This document shows positions 14,176 to 29,990 of a stretch of DNA of 64,000 nucleotides, piece after piece. This DNA comes from Echinococcus granulosus. Its lineage: Eukaryota > Platyhelminthes > Cestoda > Cyclophyllidea > Taeniidae. The stretch lies in NCBI RefSeq assembly GCF_000524195.1, contig NW_020170383.1:544985-608984 (forward strand), written 5' to 3'. How positions within the stretch are numbered: the first letter of the stretch is position 1; every line of letters starts with the position of its first letter. The translations under genes were made by a program, and so were the position numbers. The notes under the pieces are model-generated. The model was not told where the DNA came from. It searched no databases and saw only the letters and a program-made list of their open reading frames with translations.

Positions 14176-14337
14176 TACTTTTGCCTCCTCGAAGAAGTAA
14201 ACGCCTGTAAAATGATGCAGTTCACCGCATTGCGGCTGGAATTCGTGAGCGACTGCGAGAACGCCAACGAGGTGACGACTGCCAATGCAACCCGTGCGAC
14301 ACCGAAGCACGTAACTGACCTTCCTTCACTGTTTTAA
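14176..14337 (+). CDS. Possible orphan exon in a GC-rich patch
   Basis: The plus frame is open between an in-frame TGA just upstream and a TAA at 14335-14337, and reads MMQFTALRLEFVSDCENANE in its middle. The following bases GTGACG at about 14271 could be a donor. The patch is distinctly richer in GC than its AT-rich flanks and contains many CG dinucleotides, as real exons here do. The minus strand is also open (14113-14310, with HEFQPQCGELHHF), so strand is not settled. No family is recognised. Confidence 0.25.
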   Translation, partial: YFCLLEEVNACKMMQFTALRLEFVSDCENANEVTTANATRATPKHVTDLPSLF

Positions 14338-17300
14338 TGTTAATTGACTGCAGGAAATTATGTGACGAAAGTAAACGTTGCATAAAATGCTTTGGCTATA
14401 TTTAATATCTGGTTGAAGTATGAATTGGTGCAAGTTGAGCCACAAATTCGGCATGCAATGTACAAGTCGACATCTCGCATGAGATAGGGCGCTGCCACTT
14501 AACCACAGATACTTTATCTGATAGATTAAAGTCTAACATCTATCGTCCTCCTGGCCGTACAGTGCTCTCACGTATAATACAATGATATGTGGTCATTTTC
14601 TATGAAGGCTTTGATATTTTCGGCAAACTTCATTATGCAAGCTTTTCCACCCGATCAAGGGGAAGGGCTCACACCTTTCACGAAGAACACTTCGAAGCCA
14701 GCGTTACCCTAACCGAGAGAAAAACGTCATATTGTATTTAATCATAAGACCGTGTATTTAAAAAATGTCGTCTTAGCTATTAAAGCTACAAAATGTGTCT
14801 CATCAATTTTTAAGAGAACTTGACATTTTAGCCTTGAATTTAAGATATTAGCAAACTTTAGATTAATAATATTTTTCTTCTAGTAAAGTTTAAATAAATT
14901 CAAGTAACCATAATGTGCCTACTTGAAAGGACATTTGTCTTGACAGGGGAGTTGATCAAACATCTGGCTTGGTGCGAATAACGACGACGTTTCGGACACC
15001 ACCTACCTTGCCCTGACTGAACCGACAAGTGCCATTAACTGAGGTCCGAATGGTTCTGGCAATACTTGGATGTCTACATGAAGGCTGTCTTCCTCTGAAA
15101 AATTTGTCTCAAGATCATAACTTTGCCCTGAAGAATCGGCAGTGTTTTAGGTTTATTTCTCGCCCATCAAATGAGTTAGGACTTCAAAATTCGTAAAGTA
15201 TCCCAAATTTTAGCCTGATCTTGACATTATTTTCCACTTCGAAGGGATTTTTGACTGATTTAATGCAGTGCCATGTGAAGAACAACCCGTAGACATGATT
15301 CGCATACTTAGCAATGCATATAACATACACTTATCCACGCCTTGTGGATGCACATCACTTCCTTAAAAAGTTTGGCTTCACATATATTCAATGAAACAGC
15401 ACATTCAATCATAGCCTCCTGTATCTGTCCTAACATTTACTGCTTTACTCAATATCTACTGAAGTTGGAATGTTAACACCTAAATATAGTGCAGTTACAA
15501 AGGTTCTTGTATTGAATCTCATGTTTCATGCAGATAGTTGCACCATTACCTAACCAAAATGTCAATGAATTATAAATGAATTACAACCTGACGTTTTCAA
15601 TAAATATCTTAAAACTTGTCCTCGGTGATAATTAATAACTTCAGAAAACGGCGCTCTACCAGGTGAAAGAGAGCTCCTTATTGGCATGCTAACGCATCAC
15701 ATTAACTTCCATTAAATATGTTGCTATTCCTGAGGACAACGGGTACACACGTCAATTTAACGCTCCCAAAATCTTTCTTCGAAACAAAAAAAATCTTCCA
15801 GAAAATTGACCGTACTTTCCCTTCTAGAACAAACATCCTAAACACGAAGGGGATTAAACCTGAGTAATTTTAATCGCAGGTTTCAAGCAGCTCATCAGGT
15901 GTATTGGCATGCTATAAAAGCGGATGCCGAGTGGACGTTGTTCCCTTTAAGGAGAACCATGTATTGCCCTTTGGGCTCCAACACGCATCAATTTCAGATT
16001 ATCTTTCACGTACACTAAAAATTCATCTGTGGATTGCAACTGAACGCAATGATGAGACCCTTTAATGTATTAAGACTGTAATTTCTAGAAATTAAGGCAT
16101 TGGCTGTGATTTAGCCCTACAGCAAAGAAGACGTTTGTAATTTTCTTGAATATTTTCTTTTTGTTGAAAGGTATGTTTATTTATGTCCAGATTATGACAT
16201 GATCTGGTCTAAACACCTCGGGTAAATAATAATTAATGCTACATTGAGTTGCAAAACATATTGTTTTATTTATAGAGCAGTGCACGTTCGTCTTCTTGGA
16301 CCTTTGGTGTTCTAATAAGTAATAGCATGATGGAATTGCGTACCTTAGCTAAAAATGGTGAGACTCTGTTTTGTCCTTCTTGAGCCATTCCATTCAGGCA
16401 TTTATTTCTTTTTTCTTATAAAACTGAAAATAAGCTCTTAGTGCTCGTGGATGCTTGGTCCGCGTCTAACACAGTAGGCGCTTTACTAATGCAATTAAGT
16501 AGAGGGAATGTTATAATTGGAGTTATTGCGGCGATAATTTTGTAGGGAATTAAATCTCGATCATTGCACTAAATCTAAGTGCCATACTTCTACGGTTCCA
16601 TTGATATCTCTGGCTAATAAAGTCGAATTTATTTAAGAAGAATTGAATGTTGCAGCGATGAGTAGGGTGATACATTTGATTGTTTGGACAGATTTTAGCC
16701 CTTATTAACACAAATTCCTTGCATAAAATTAAGCCGCGCAGCAAATTTTTCGGGCTCTAAACATCAACTCTCAGAATTACACTTCTGTGGGTGAACATAC
16801 CCACCAGTTGATTAAGCCTGCGTTTGGTGAAGATCTTGCCTCTCCATTTTAGACCATTAAATGGAATGCAACCACTTTGCGTCAAAAGCTGCTTTTTAAA
16901 AGGAACTCGCTTTCAAAATTCCATGCTCTTCAGAAATAAAACTCATTTTTCGCTAATCCAAGGATGTCCCGGAGTTGTCATGATTTTAGTTATTTCTGTT
17001 CTTCATGCTCTTTATTTATTTCAGCGAAGCTCTCAAACATACCCCTTAAAGTCACCTTTATACACTTGCCATAAATTATGAGGTAAAAAACAAAGGACAG
17101 TACCCTTTTTATAGATGAGCCAGCTTTTAGGGTCTCACCGTGCTTGCCCAACAAGCGCCTAATTAATTGGTTGGTGCTTGCACAGTATCTAAGTGTCATT
17201 AAGCTAGGAAAGCATGTTGATAGTACTTGAACCAGGATTTGCACGTCTGCACACCTAACCTCCGTGGGTTACGGTTTACACTAAAAAAGACGTTCATTTA

Positions 17301-19407
17301 TTTGCTTAATGGCAAAAGTGAGGACTTGTGTTAAAGCTTGAATGTGTAAAATTGAATGTGGTGGATGTCTGGATGGTTGTTTGTTGGCGTTGCAATTCGC
17401 AACCTCAAATACACAACTTCAAAGAAAATCGCTGTATGTAACGTTAACACCTAGAAATTGCCTGCCACCCATACAGTTGCATGTCGTGTCCTTATCCATA
17501 ATAAGAAATTTCGTTAATTTTATTTTGCACTTCCTATGGATAAAAAAACTGATGCTAAATTTTTCCCCTTTGCAAGTCGTCAAGACTTAAATCACTGGTT
17601 GAACTAACTAACATTCCTATAGAGTTTTCACCTAAGTTTCCTTAATAACCAAAGTGCTTTTGGCAAGAGTTTTCCTAAATTCAAACTCCCCATTGATGTG
17701 TGAACCATTCGCCAACCAACACCGCAACAATACATTTCTTGTAAATCTTTTTCATTTTAACTTAACGCCAGGGTTCAATAAATTATTCATTCTGACTTAT
17801 AAGTTTATGTCGGGATTAGAAGTGTAGCCGGTGACAGCCAAACCCAATTAACATGTAGAAATTTGGGGTTCGCGGAAAGTTGTGCCTACAGTCCGTGCAA
17901 TTTAATTATCACTGGTAATATTTCAATGGGGACACTTTACATACATCTTTTTCCGCGAAATTTAATTAATGTCACTGAAGTCGTGGTACCACCTCCAAAC
18001 TCAAAATCCAACAGAACGTTGTCATAGAGATAAGAGGAGCACACCAAACTGTTATAGGCCGATTAAGAAGTATAAATATGCTAAAACCACCACTGCATCG
18101 AAGAGTTTCAGGACCAGACGAGAAGTCGCCCATCTACAATCTTGAAGACATTGCAGCACTTGTTAGTTGAATGAAGTGGTGTGTAAAGTCAGCAAATCCA
18201 ACCTGCGACTTTCTTATTACAAGTTTGGTGCAGTGGGATAATCTATGTAGATCTTGAAAAATCTGCTAATTCATGCAACGGAAATCATTACAGAGCACAC
18301 AAAAGGGTGCTGCTTATGACGCATTGGACGACAAGATACCCTTTCCTCATGCAATCATCTTAGCTATTATGTTTTTTTTTTTCACTTAATTGCCTCAAAT
18401 CTACCATTTTATCTCAGGCTGTGGTTTACAACAGACGAATTTAGGTAATTTTATCGCATTGCTTATATTCGCGTCGTACCTTTACCTATCGTTAGACTAT
18501 CTCACAGTGTTGAACAAGGTAGATATTTTGAATGTGGCTTACGCAATAATGTAGGTAGAATACATTTCTGGCAAGTTACGGACTATGAAATTGATTTTTT
18601 CAGGGTTCACCGTCTCCATTTTACAAGTGATTCTTCTTGAACCCTAGGATAGTTGGGACAAAACGGCAAAATATGTTGATATCTACCAAAATGAAATGAA
18701 TGCATTTTTTTAGCAGTAAGCGATTCCGTCTGTTTGTTTTGGACTATGTATGGGGGAACTAGATGAATAATAGCTTGAAGACGTCTTATTTCCATTGCTC
18801 GAATAAGGAAAGATCGCAACTAATGCGGATGGCTACAAATGACGCACACCTTTGAAGGCATTGGTGCAGCAACCAAGTTTGTGTAAAACAAATGGTCGGT
18901 TAAATTTGGTTACATAGCTATAAATTTAGCAAACGTATATTCCAATTGAATCCTGGATTCTCCTCCAAAAACGGGTACTTTGATGAATAATAGGTCGATC
19001 TTACCTACAATATTATTTGTGTTGTCCCATTTCGTCATTAGATGAAACAGTTACTTTAATGAAGAGTAAAGTGTGCATTGAACACTCACATCCCGATTCA
19101 TTCTTTTCAGAAATTTTTAGAATGGCAACCGCCAGTACTTGGTCGCGAATTAACATGCAAATGAAATCTGGCATTTGGCTTCGAAGACAGTCAGTATTAT
19201 TTCAGGTTCTTTTGTTGTATTTTGTGCGAAATTGGCCAATTCCATGGTTAAGATGTCAGACAGTCCAATCACTTTTAAGTAAAGTTACTCGTTTCTTTGG
19301 TCTTAAAAGTCTGGTTAAATCTCAGACCCAACTTAACTATCAAGACCACTGACGAAAGGCACCGAAATGCACAATACCGTATTTAGTTTGTCTTTAGGCT
19401 TTGTCGT

Positions 19408-19830
19408 TTAATGCTGCATTCCATCATTTTTAGTACATACTCTTTACGCCGCAGCATCACATGAAGAAGTCACGCCTGTTGACATCGTTACCGATGCTGA
19501 TAATGGTGATGAAGCGTTCCGCCCACGCACATGGAGCGCGTGCGACTGGAGCACACGGCACCCACGATGTGCGTCTCTAACCTTAACCCGAGGTGATGAC
19601 GATGAATCAGGCAAGACGTGGCACGACAGCACTTTGCTACGCACTGATAAACTTATGCCAGGAATATTTATTACATTTAAGGCAAAGCAAATTCCTTCAA
19701 AATGTGCTTCTAAAGTTCGCTCATTTCAAAGTGACTCGGTCATTGAAAGGCGTCTTGTATTTTTAATTGTTCAAGGTTATGCGGTTTTGTATGGGGAATA
19801 TGGACAAGGTTATGTGAACTACTCTTCTTG
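19408..19830 (+). CDS. Possible orphan exon, acidic GC-rich open frame
   Basis: A plus-strand frame is open from after a TAA at about 19407 to a TGA near 19830. The first part (about 19440-19640) is markedly GC-richer than the flanks and reads with protein-like, acidic composition (VTPVDIVTDADNGDEAFRP, then LTRGDDDESGKTWHD). A TTTTTAG immediately upstream (about 19432) is a plausible acceptor. The later part becomes AT-rich and may be intron read-through. The minus strand is also partly open, so this is tentative. No domain is recognised. Confidence 0.25.
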
Positions 19831-22800
19831 AGAGTTGGAGCAACATCCACACGTGGACATTTTTTTCCACCTTCGAACCGCACATATGTCAGTGGTATAA
19901 CGTTCGGTAATCTAAAGAGGAACTTATGCTTTACTCATCTCCAGTATATCATAATGAATAACTTTACGCCGGAAAAAGTGCATCCTTGTCATGTAACTCA
20001 TGGCCTCTTTGCACTACTCGTCACCATGATGTGTTGGAATTTAATGCTGATGCAGAACCATAACTGAGTGAAATAGGAGGTAAGGATATTAGGTCAAACT
20101 AATGCTATCTGGGAAGCGCTTGGATAATTATCATTTCGTAATTACCTAATAATAAGGAAATATCTATCTTGAAGAACTACTTCACTTTGGCTTACCTCAT
20201 TAAACGGTTGTCATATCCTGGACATGTGGTTTGTTGTCGAACATAATCCACAAGATATCCAGGATCTATTCTTTGTTTGAAAACCTTCCAACGCAAGGTT
20301 CTGACCTCGTGATTTCATTGTTTTTTAGAAAGTATTACCTCTATTACTGAATGTCTCAACCTACCTATGTAGCAGACAAGGGAATGAAAATATGATTTAA
20401 TTTTTTTTTCACATCGACACGGTAATTTTACCAACCACACCACTAACCTCGTCACCTTAAAGGCAAGTAGCTGAATAGTCAAATTCAGTTATCACCAACC
20501 CAATGACATAGAAATAGGCGCATTCTGCACTATTGACTTCAGCATTACAAAGTGGTAACAACAATGACACGACCTTTACAATGATTAAGAGTGGGTTCAT
20601 CCAAATACCATGACACATGTTCTTTACCCATTTCCCATTTAAGCACATATCATGCATGAGGAATCAACACCATTCAATAGTGGTGGAATGAACGCGCTTG
20701 AATTCGGGTTACTCCACAAATGGATCGTATTTCTTTGTATTCTCGCCACAAGACTTCGTTGAATTAATGGATTAGACCATTGGTAGTGTCTGCTTTGTTT
20801 TTTAAAGAAGATCATTTTTATTCATCAAAGAAAACATTGCTATAACTGATAGCTGGATCAACATTGAGGCTTTCCTTATTAACTTTGAGGTCGCAATTAT
20901 TATAAAGTAATAAGAATATTATAATTCCCAGAGCAGCCTCGTGCAAGTTTCGGATATTGTACGAGCTGCCGAACTCTTTGTTTCAAACACTTTTGGCACG
21001 AAAGAGGTCAATACCCAAATTCCGTTATCCATGGTAAGTTACCCTTGGTTGTGCAATTCCGCCAGTTTTGTTTTCATTTTAAACCATTGATTACGGTCAC
21101 TGAATTTGTGGTGCATCCAACGTGCTTCGCTATGAAGTCGGTGTAAATATTTTTTTGTGTTTACAGATAAGAGACCACTACTTGGCTAGGTGATACCAAC
21201 TACCCGAAGTGCATAGTTTCACATTTCTCTCATTTGTATTGTGCCTTTTTGCCATGTATAGAAGTGCAATAAATTCAACCCGTGGTTAAAGCCATTGGCG
21301 GTTTGAGCTAGGTGAAAAGGCGGCATTGAGGTAAACAGTGCAGCGAGAACGCGATGATTTGCTGATTGAGGCCCCAGCGCGGGAGCACGCAGTTGCTGGC
21401 ATTCGCATCTGTGAAGGCGACACAACCGAGCAGCGAACGCGGTGTGAGGTGGTGAGTGTGAACCGATTGGAGAGGACTCACACAAGTGTGGAGAGCATGC
21501 ATTTTAAGCATTGGTGAGATGTCTGCCAGACGCGATCTGCACTACCTGTTCATAGCACCTCAAGGACGCGCCAGAGTTTGAATTTATTTCTTGTTTTGCA
21601 TATACCGCTAAACTTTTTTTTTCTACAGTCAGCACATTTCGCAGGTGAGAATATGTTCATTTTTGGTTAGGTGTTTTCCTCTGTTAATTTATCAGAAATC
21701 AACTCCAGGATAGGATTGTATTCGCATTACATTGGAGACTTGGCCGAAAGTGACCACCATTACTATTGAGTTGACAATATGTTTGGTAGTGATACTGTTA
21801 ATTCCTTTAGTTGTAGAGGCCAGGCGTCAACCCCATGAACGCTGTTATCGGGGGCTTTAGTGCTTCTAGAAAAGACGCTTTCAAACCTATAGGTTGATTT
21901 CAACAGGGAATAACTAGTTTCCATAGCCCTGATGCATCTCTTGATCACAAATTCCACTGACATAAATCGAAGTTCACAAATGTAATGGTAATTTAATGCC
22001 TTATCTTTTAGCTTTGGTGGTTGGTATTGAAAGGCCTCCGAACAGATTACAGAATTTGTTTTAGAAATTGGACCCTAGACATTGTTCACAAACCCACAAA
22101 CCTTTTCTGCCATCAGAAGCGCTAAATACGCTGTGAAAGCACCATACAATGATACTAATTTAACCACATTTGAAAATACTTTGCACGAATGAATCACGCC
22201 AAAACAATTTCATTCATCTACCTAAAAGTTGGTAATTCAGAGGCATTAATTTGCAAATGCAGTTAATCCATTAAACAATACACTTAAAATATGGGCTTTT
22301 CATTATTTCAACACGGAATACTGCACACGTGCATACCACATCCGAAATTGGTTCCTGTTAGGTTGGTGCGCCTAAAATTATGTAGAAGTAGGTCCAGCGC
22401 TCTTTATGAAAATCAAATAAGTGCTTCAAATGTTGAAGACCTCGACATACTGGGAAGACTTAAAGCCACTTTAATTTCTACACTTTACTCCCAACATTAA
22501 TAATGCTCTCGTTCTCTGTTCTAGCGTTTTATGAAAAAAACCTTGCGATCCCAATGCAGTCACAACGTGTCAAGCATGAATTTGTAATTAGCTGAGTTCA
22601 GAATAAAATATTATCGAATGAGTAGTATTCCAGGAAATCGAATGCGGTCCAGTGTGTTATTCAACAAAGGCCCAACGTACCTTAATCCTCGCATTAAGAC
22701 ACGGTCGGTCTTTCACTATCTGAATTATCTACATCACAAACTTGGAGGCAAACAATGCGTTGATACGGTAGAAACAGGAGAAGCACAACTAAAAATCAGC

Positions 22801-24130
22801 GTTTAAATTTCATTCAAGTTTATTTGGAAAATTCGAGATATGACTGTCTTATTCCATTCTTTGTTAATTGTCCCATTCGAATGAAGAAAGTACAACGGGT
22901 AATGCCCAATGTGACTGATAAGTGTAATGTTCAAAATGTGGTCGATCCGCACAGAACCGTACAAAAAGTCATCACCTCGGCACGGGTCAACTACGCCTCA
23001 CACAAGACCACGATGCCTCCAGCTGTGGTCGCACACACTAGCACCCAACCACAAACACGCCAGCCCCTGAAGTTACGAGGTCGTGCCACACTTCTATTTC
23101 ATGACACGTTAAAATAAACTAATGCAACTGCATCAACTTAGGCCAGCCACACACGCTGCATCGAGAGCGACAACTTTGCTGCCATGATTATAAATGCGTA
23201 CCTTAATGCCGTCAAATGCGCTGCCGCTAGACAGTGATACTTCAATAGCCCGTTGAAAGCTGCCACTGCCGATGCATACGGTACAACGGACAGTCAATAG
23301 AGACCAGAGACTACGCTCCGAAAGGAGAAGAGCGAGCCTATCGCAAGGCATGTTCACCGGATTACAAAAGTGCACCACTTCAACCGGCAAAAATAAAACT
23401 AAACAGCAAATTAATTAAACAAAGTAAATTCGACTAAGATTACACTTTTCGAAAACGACAGTATAAGATGTGCACAATAATGAATGAGCAGTAGACCTGT
23501 TAAACAGGCTTCGATTTATTTGAAGAAAATTTATCTTAATATGTTGTTATTCGAAAGTATACAAAGTAAGGTTCCGCATGGTCTTCAGATGCCTCAGCGT
23601 CAAGAGGCAGGGTAGGGAGAGAGGTCTCGGTATAAAGGGCTTGAAAAAAAAACGGGAGGGAGGAAAAAAAACAGCCAAAATTAATTCGGCACCTAATCAT
23701 CATAAGCATTTATATATCCCGTCACCAGTAAAACCACCCATAGGCACAATTTTTAGGAGCTGTGAATGAAATACGGTGGTAGGACAGCGTACGTATGATA
23801 CTCTGGCAGTGATAGATATCGTCCGCGTCGTCTGAACGGGTGGAAGTGAGGACGGGGGGAGGAGCGGAGAGAGCACACATTGATGTGTGGTAAAATCTGG
23901 TTATCGACATGAATGAAAGGATATGCAGCCAAAAAATAATAAGTCGTTTGTAGGCATATACGTATAAGAAGAATCTGGGACGAGAGACCTGGCGCGAGGA
24001 AACAGTGATCATGAAAAAATAGCAAAACCAAGAAATGAATGGGGTAGGTGAGTAGACGGTTGAAGAAAGGAGATGAAGTGACAGGGATTACACAGCGAAA
24101 GACCTGGTCGGTGTATTAATGCAAACACAT

Positions 24131-26020
<1,890 letters not shown>

Positions 26021-29000
26021 TTATAGGGTGAAACTGCACTATTTGTATGCATTTTATTAGTTCAACATCATTCGAACAGTGCAACGCAGTTGTCTAAAAA
26101 CAAAATTTGTGTCTAGTTATTTAAATAGAATTTTGGAACGCACTAGTATACCAGAAACACTACAGCTGCTAAGGCTCAAATGCTTAATTACACACAGCGG
26201 TAACGCAGCCGTCAAAACATACCCAAAAAGCGCGAGAAAATTCGTCGTAGCTAGACAGATACATCAATAGCTAAGTCAAATTGAATGGACTTTATACAAA
26301 TGAACGTAAGTTAAAGGCTGGAATGATTCTGAGACGCAAGAATTAGGTTATGCTATTGTAGGGCGAATTAACGACGTTAGTACGGTTTGTGGATCACACG
26401 AATAAATAAACCACTCTAACTCAATGGCTGCAGAAAAGCGCTTCAGCACATCGCTTCCCATATGCCATGCACGGATCCTCCAGCATCACGTACCTCCAGC
26501 ACGGACAAATAGATATAAGGGCATGACAATTCACTTCAATGGTAGAGTATTGCTGGTCACAATTTAATGTTAAATGAAGCAAAATAAAAGTTGTCAGTTT
26601 TACTTTGGGTAATTTGATGTGCATATGGATTGCATCGATGAGCTTGGATTAACCCCGCTTTCGTTTTAAAAATACGCGTGACAGCTGTTTCTAACACCAT
26701 CTAGCATTTGCTTAAGATTAGACTTAGCTGCCTTGTCAACAATATCTCCAAATATGACTGTAGATGCGTAGAAATGAAGAGCATTTCAAGGACTCTTTAT
26801 AAAATAGGCATGTCCTCATTAGATATTTCGACTATATTAGTATATTGCGACATAATCTTCGTGCCAAACTACTTCAGGAGAGTAGATGAATTGTCCACAC
26901 CAAATGTACAACCATGGAGTGACTTAAATAGGGTGAAAGCAGTCTAACAGGAGTCCCCACAAAACCTCCTCTAGTGAAGCGCAATGGACGCGCTGGCCTG
27001 AAGATGTGATGTAGTGAGTGGTAACCCGAATCAACCAAGCAACGTAAACGGTTGAATGTAGGTAATCTACTTGCACGCCCGCCACAACAGTGAATAAATT
27101 CGATCCTTCAGCTTACTTTTTTTCCTTATTCCCACATGAACATAAAGACAAACACACATAAGGGTCCGAAACAAAATCAGGAGAGTACGTGCCCGGAGCT
27201 CAGCAGTCAGCTGGGAGTGAAGTTAATCAAAAAGACTACTCCAGCCAGATTAGTCTTGGGTAAAACCCAAGGAAAAAATATCACACATGGTAGAAGCAGA
27301 AAACTGCATTGTGGAAACACTATGGCAAGGGGAGAAAAGCGGAAATATCAATAATAATAATAACAAAGGGGGCAACACCTGCATACAAAACCAAACGAAC
27401 AGCAAATCACTATTTCGTGGTTTGCCTGGCAATGCAGCTTCCCAAAATCACTCGGCCAGTCATGACCATCTAGATGTGCAAAGGAATAAGATGAGCCCGC
27501 TTGGTAATTTCATTTGTACCTCTGTTCGAATATTGTGGTTAAGGTAACAAGAGCAATAAGAACACCTGAGAAAGGTGCGAATTACGTGTAGTAAGAAAGG
27601 TAAGCTACATTTATTTCTAGAACTTGTACACAAACCCGATTTCGTCAGGCAGAGTAATGCAACAGAAACATACCAATAAAAAGACTAGTCAACGATCATC
27701 CCTATTTTTATAACTTAATGAAAGGTATCAATTGAAAATACAAAATCGAAGTTTTAGGAGACCGGTTGGGTGCTTTGTCAGCATACTTAGCACAAAATTA
27801 AGGTAAAGAAACCTGCGCTTTTGTTCTATAATTCTAATGATTAGACTGTTACGTGAAAAAATTCTTATAAAATGGAAGAAACCACGATACACAGTAAAAC
27901 GTCAATCGCCTGTGAAAAGCTAAATTTAACTGAAACGGCAAAGCATTTGACTCCTGAAGGATAGAAGGTTGTGACAGACTACAGGTATAATTAGCTTATC
28001 TACTCAAAAAGCTTCTGCTGCTCAGAACAGCCTCTCAACAACAAAGTGCCAGTGACGCAATCGCTCATCAAGAGTACCATCTTCCATAGGCAGGAAATTC
28101 AGGGAGCAATGCGTAAATTAATTCCCTCGGATGCTAAACGAATAGAGGATACGGGAATTTCAGCACATTTTAAGAAATGGCGAAACATCCTATGAGAAGG
28201 CATACCAAGGTGCGTAACACATTGAAACAAAAACTTTGGGATGTTGATAATGTGCACCCTTCTGAAAAAGCTTTTAAGTTTGAAATTTATACGCACACGC
28301 GGACCCACGTAAATGTGCGTTGAAAAAGAAACCATAGCAAATACCTGGGGCACCTATCATTAGTTGCAAGCTTTACGATGCCAGAGGCACGCGACGTCGG
28401 GTGATTGCAAACAAAATATTACGCGTCTTACATGCATATTTACCCGTCTCAGCGTTCACCAAGGTTCGGTTCATCACAACGGCGAGATTCAACCCAGAAA
28501 GGGAAAAGACCACGTGAGCGACGGGCTTCAAGTGGATCGTAAGGCTTGATGCCAGTCAAGTTAGCTGAACGGTGAAGTAAACTACTATTTACGCAAAAAA
28601 TTACAATATTATGGGCAAGAAAGAGACATTAATAAACGCTCGCCTAAAGGGTTTAAAAATTGAACACCACCCAAGTAGTTAAACCGAACCACCAACACGA
28701 GACTTAGAACTAGAATTCACGTCAACCAAAGGTTGAAGTTTTAAGCCAAGTTAGGATGATTCACATGGCTGGGCACCAGCAAGATGTTGCAAAACCTTCT
28801 TTTGGAGACGATGGAAGGTAAGAGGATTTCAACCATGGCGTAACAATACCATCTTCAACGAAGACAGAGTATCGAGCATAGTTTACCGAATTTTGTAGGA
28901 AGATTCATCAAGGAAGGCCTTAAGTGAAGAGACCAAATACCATATATAGCAATGAAAGTGGTGCACTGCTCTGATCTGTGGAACAAGATGGTGGGAACAG

Positions 29001-29639
29001 GGAGCCAGGTCTTTGCTTATCATTTCCAATTAAAAGCTATTGCTGCGCTAGAATTTAACATCGATACGGGGCTGGCACTAGACACCGTACAGTTATGCAC
29101 ATAGAACAAAAGTATCAGAAATAACATGAACTTATAAAGTAACAATGTCTGCTAAAAATGTCCCTTGATGCACACTCAGATAAAAAGCTGTATCAATAAG
29201 ATAAGCAAGAACTGATCAATCCAAAATAATGGAGAATTCTAGCTCTACAAGCAAAAAAAACTGTAATCACCGTATATTTCCAAATTACACAAATACCGCC
29301 AAGCGTGCCTGCCGAACACAGTGGCACAAAATACTGAAAATTCAATTATTCTTATAATAAGTGGAACTTTAAATTTACTTCCTATTCTAAAAGTTGCCTG
29401 AATCAAGATGGTACGCGTCAGCAGCACCTTAGAAATAGGCTAGTCGTCTAGCTGTTTATCTCAGCCATCAGTAATTCAACTAGGCTTTAGATTTTTCCAA
29501 CCGAACGTAGCGAATATCAGCGTGGGGTAATATATGGGGAAGGCGCTTGGACCGCGATTGTGATTGGTTCAAGTAACGATGGATTCATGAACAAGTGTGC
29601 GAAATCCTAGAAAACGAACCACATCAATGAGTTAAAGGC

Positions 29640-29990
29640 TGCGGGGCCGTCAAAAGCACCCATACGCACATGGGGTACCAGAACTGAGACAAGAAAAGCC
29701 ACCAGCGATGACAAACTGCGGAAGGCACGCGCACACGCTCGTGTGCCCACGCACGCACCATGACGTGGAGAGATTTGCATGTTCGTGCATGTGCCTACGT
29801 GCACGCATGCGAAACTGCTGCCGTGCGGGTGATGCGTCAGGTACGGCAAACCAATAGAGGGGGGAGGAGAGAAGGGGGACGAGAGCGCGATATGCGCGTG
29901 CGGCCGCGCCCGTACTAATGTACATGATGCAGAGACGCGCGCGAACGTATAAGACGATGACGGCATCCGCGTCTAGCCCCACATACCGTT
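29640..29990 (-). promoter_or_regulatory. CpG-rich island, candidate EGR promoter/first exon
   Basis: About 350 bp of strongly GC-rich DNA with many CG dinucleotides in an otherwise AT-rich stretch, about 3.6-4 kb upstream of the EGR coding exon. It carries alternating purine-pyrimidine runs, for example around 29726-29759, 29780-29811, 29885-29911 and 29935-29945, and a TGACGT half-CRE-like site at about 29760. On the minus strand it contains a 119-codon frame starting at an ATG (29966). That could be a 5' exon of the EGR gene, whose next exon needs a phase-1 donor, or simply a consequence of high GC. Promoter function is inference. Confidence 0.35.

Larger units (their letters stand above)
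11063..24130. other. Gene-poor 13-kb interval between KChIP-like and EGR genes
   Basis: No gene could be identified in this interval. It holds a few unassigned open stretches listed separately (11732-12262 minus, 14176-14337 plus, 19408-19830 plus). Locally GC-richer patches are at about 21.33-21.50 kb and 22.9-23.4 kb. The second patch has an 85-codon minus-strand frame (23133-23390) beginning at a non-ATG codon and lying downstream of the EGR stop; it could be part of the EGR 3' UTR. Most other open frames are short and AT-driven. Confidence 0.5.
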
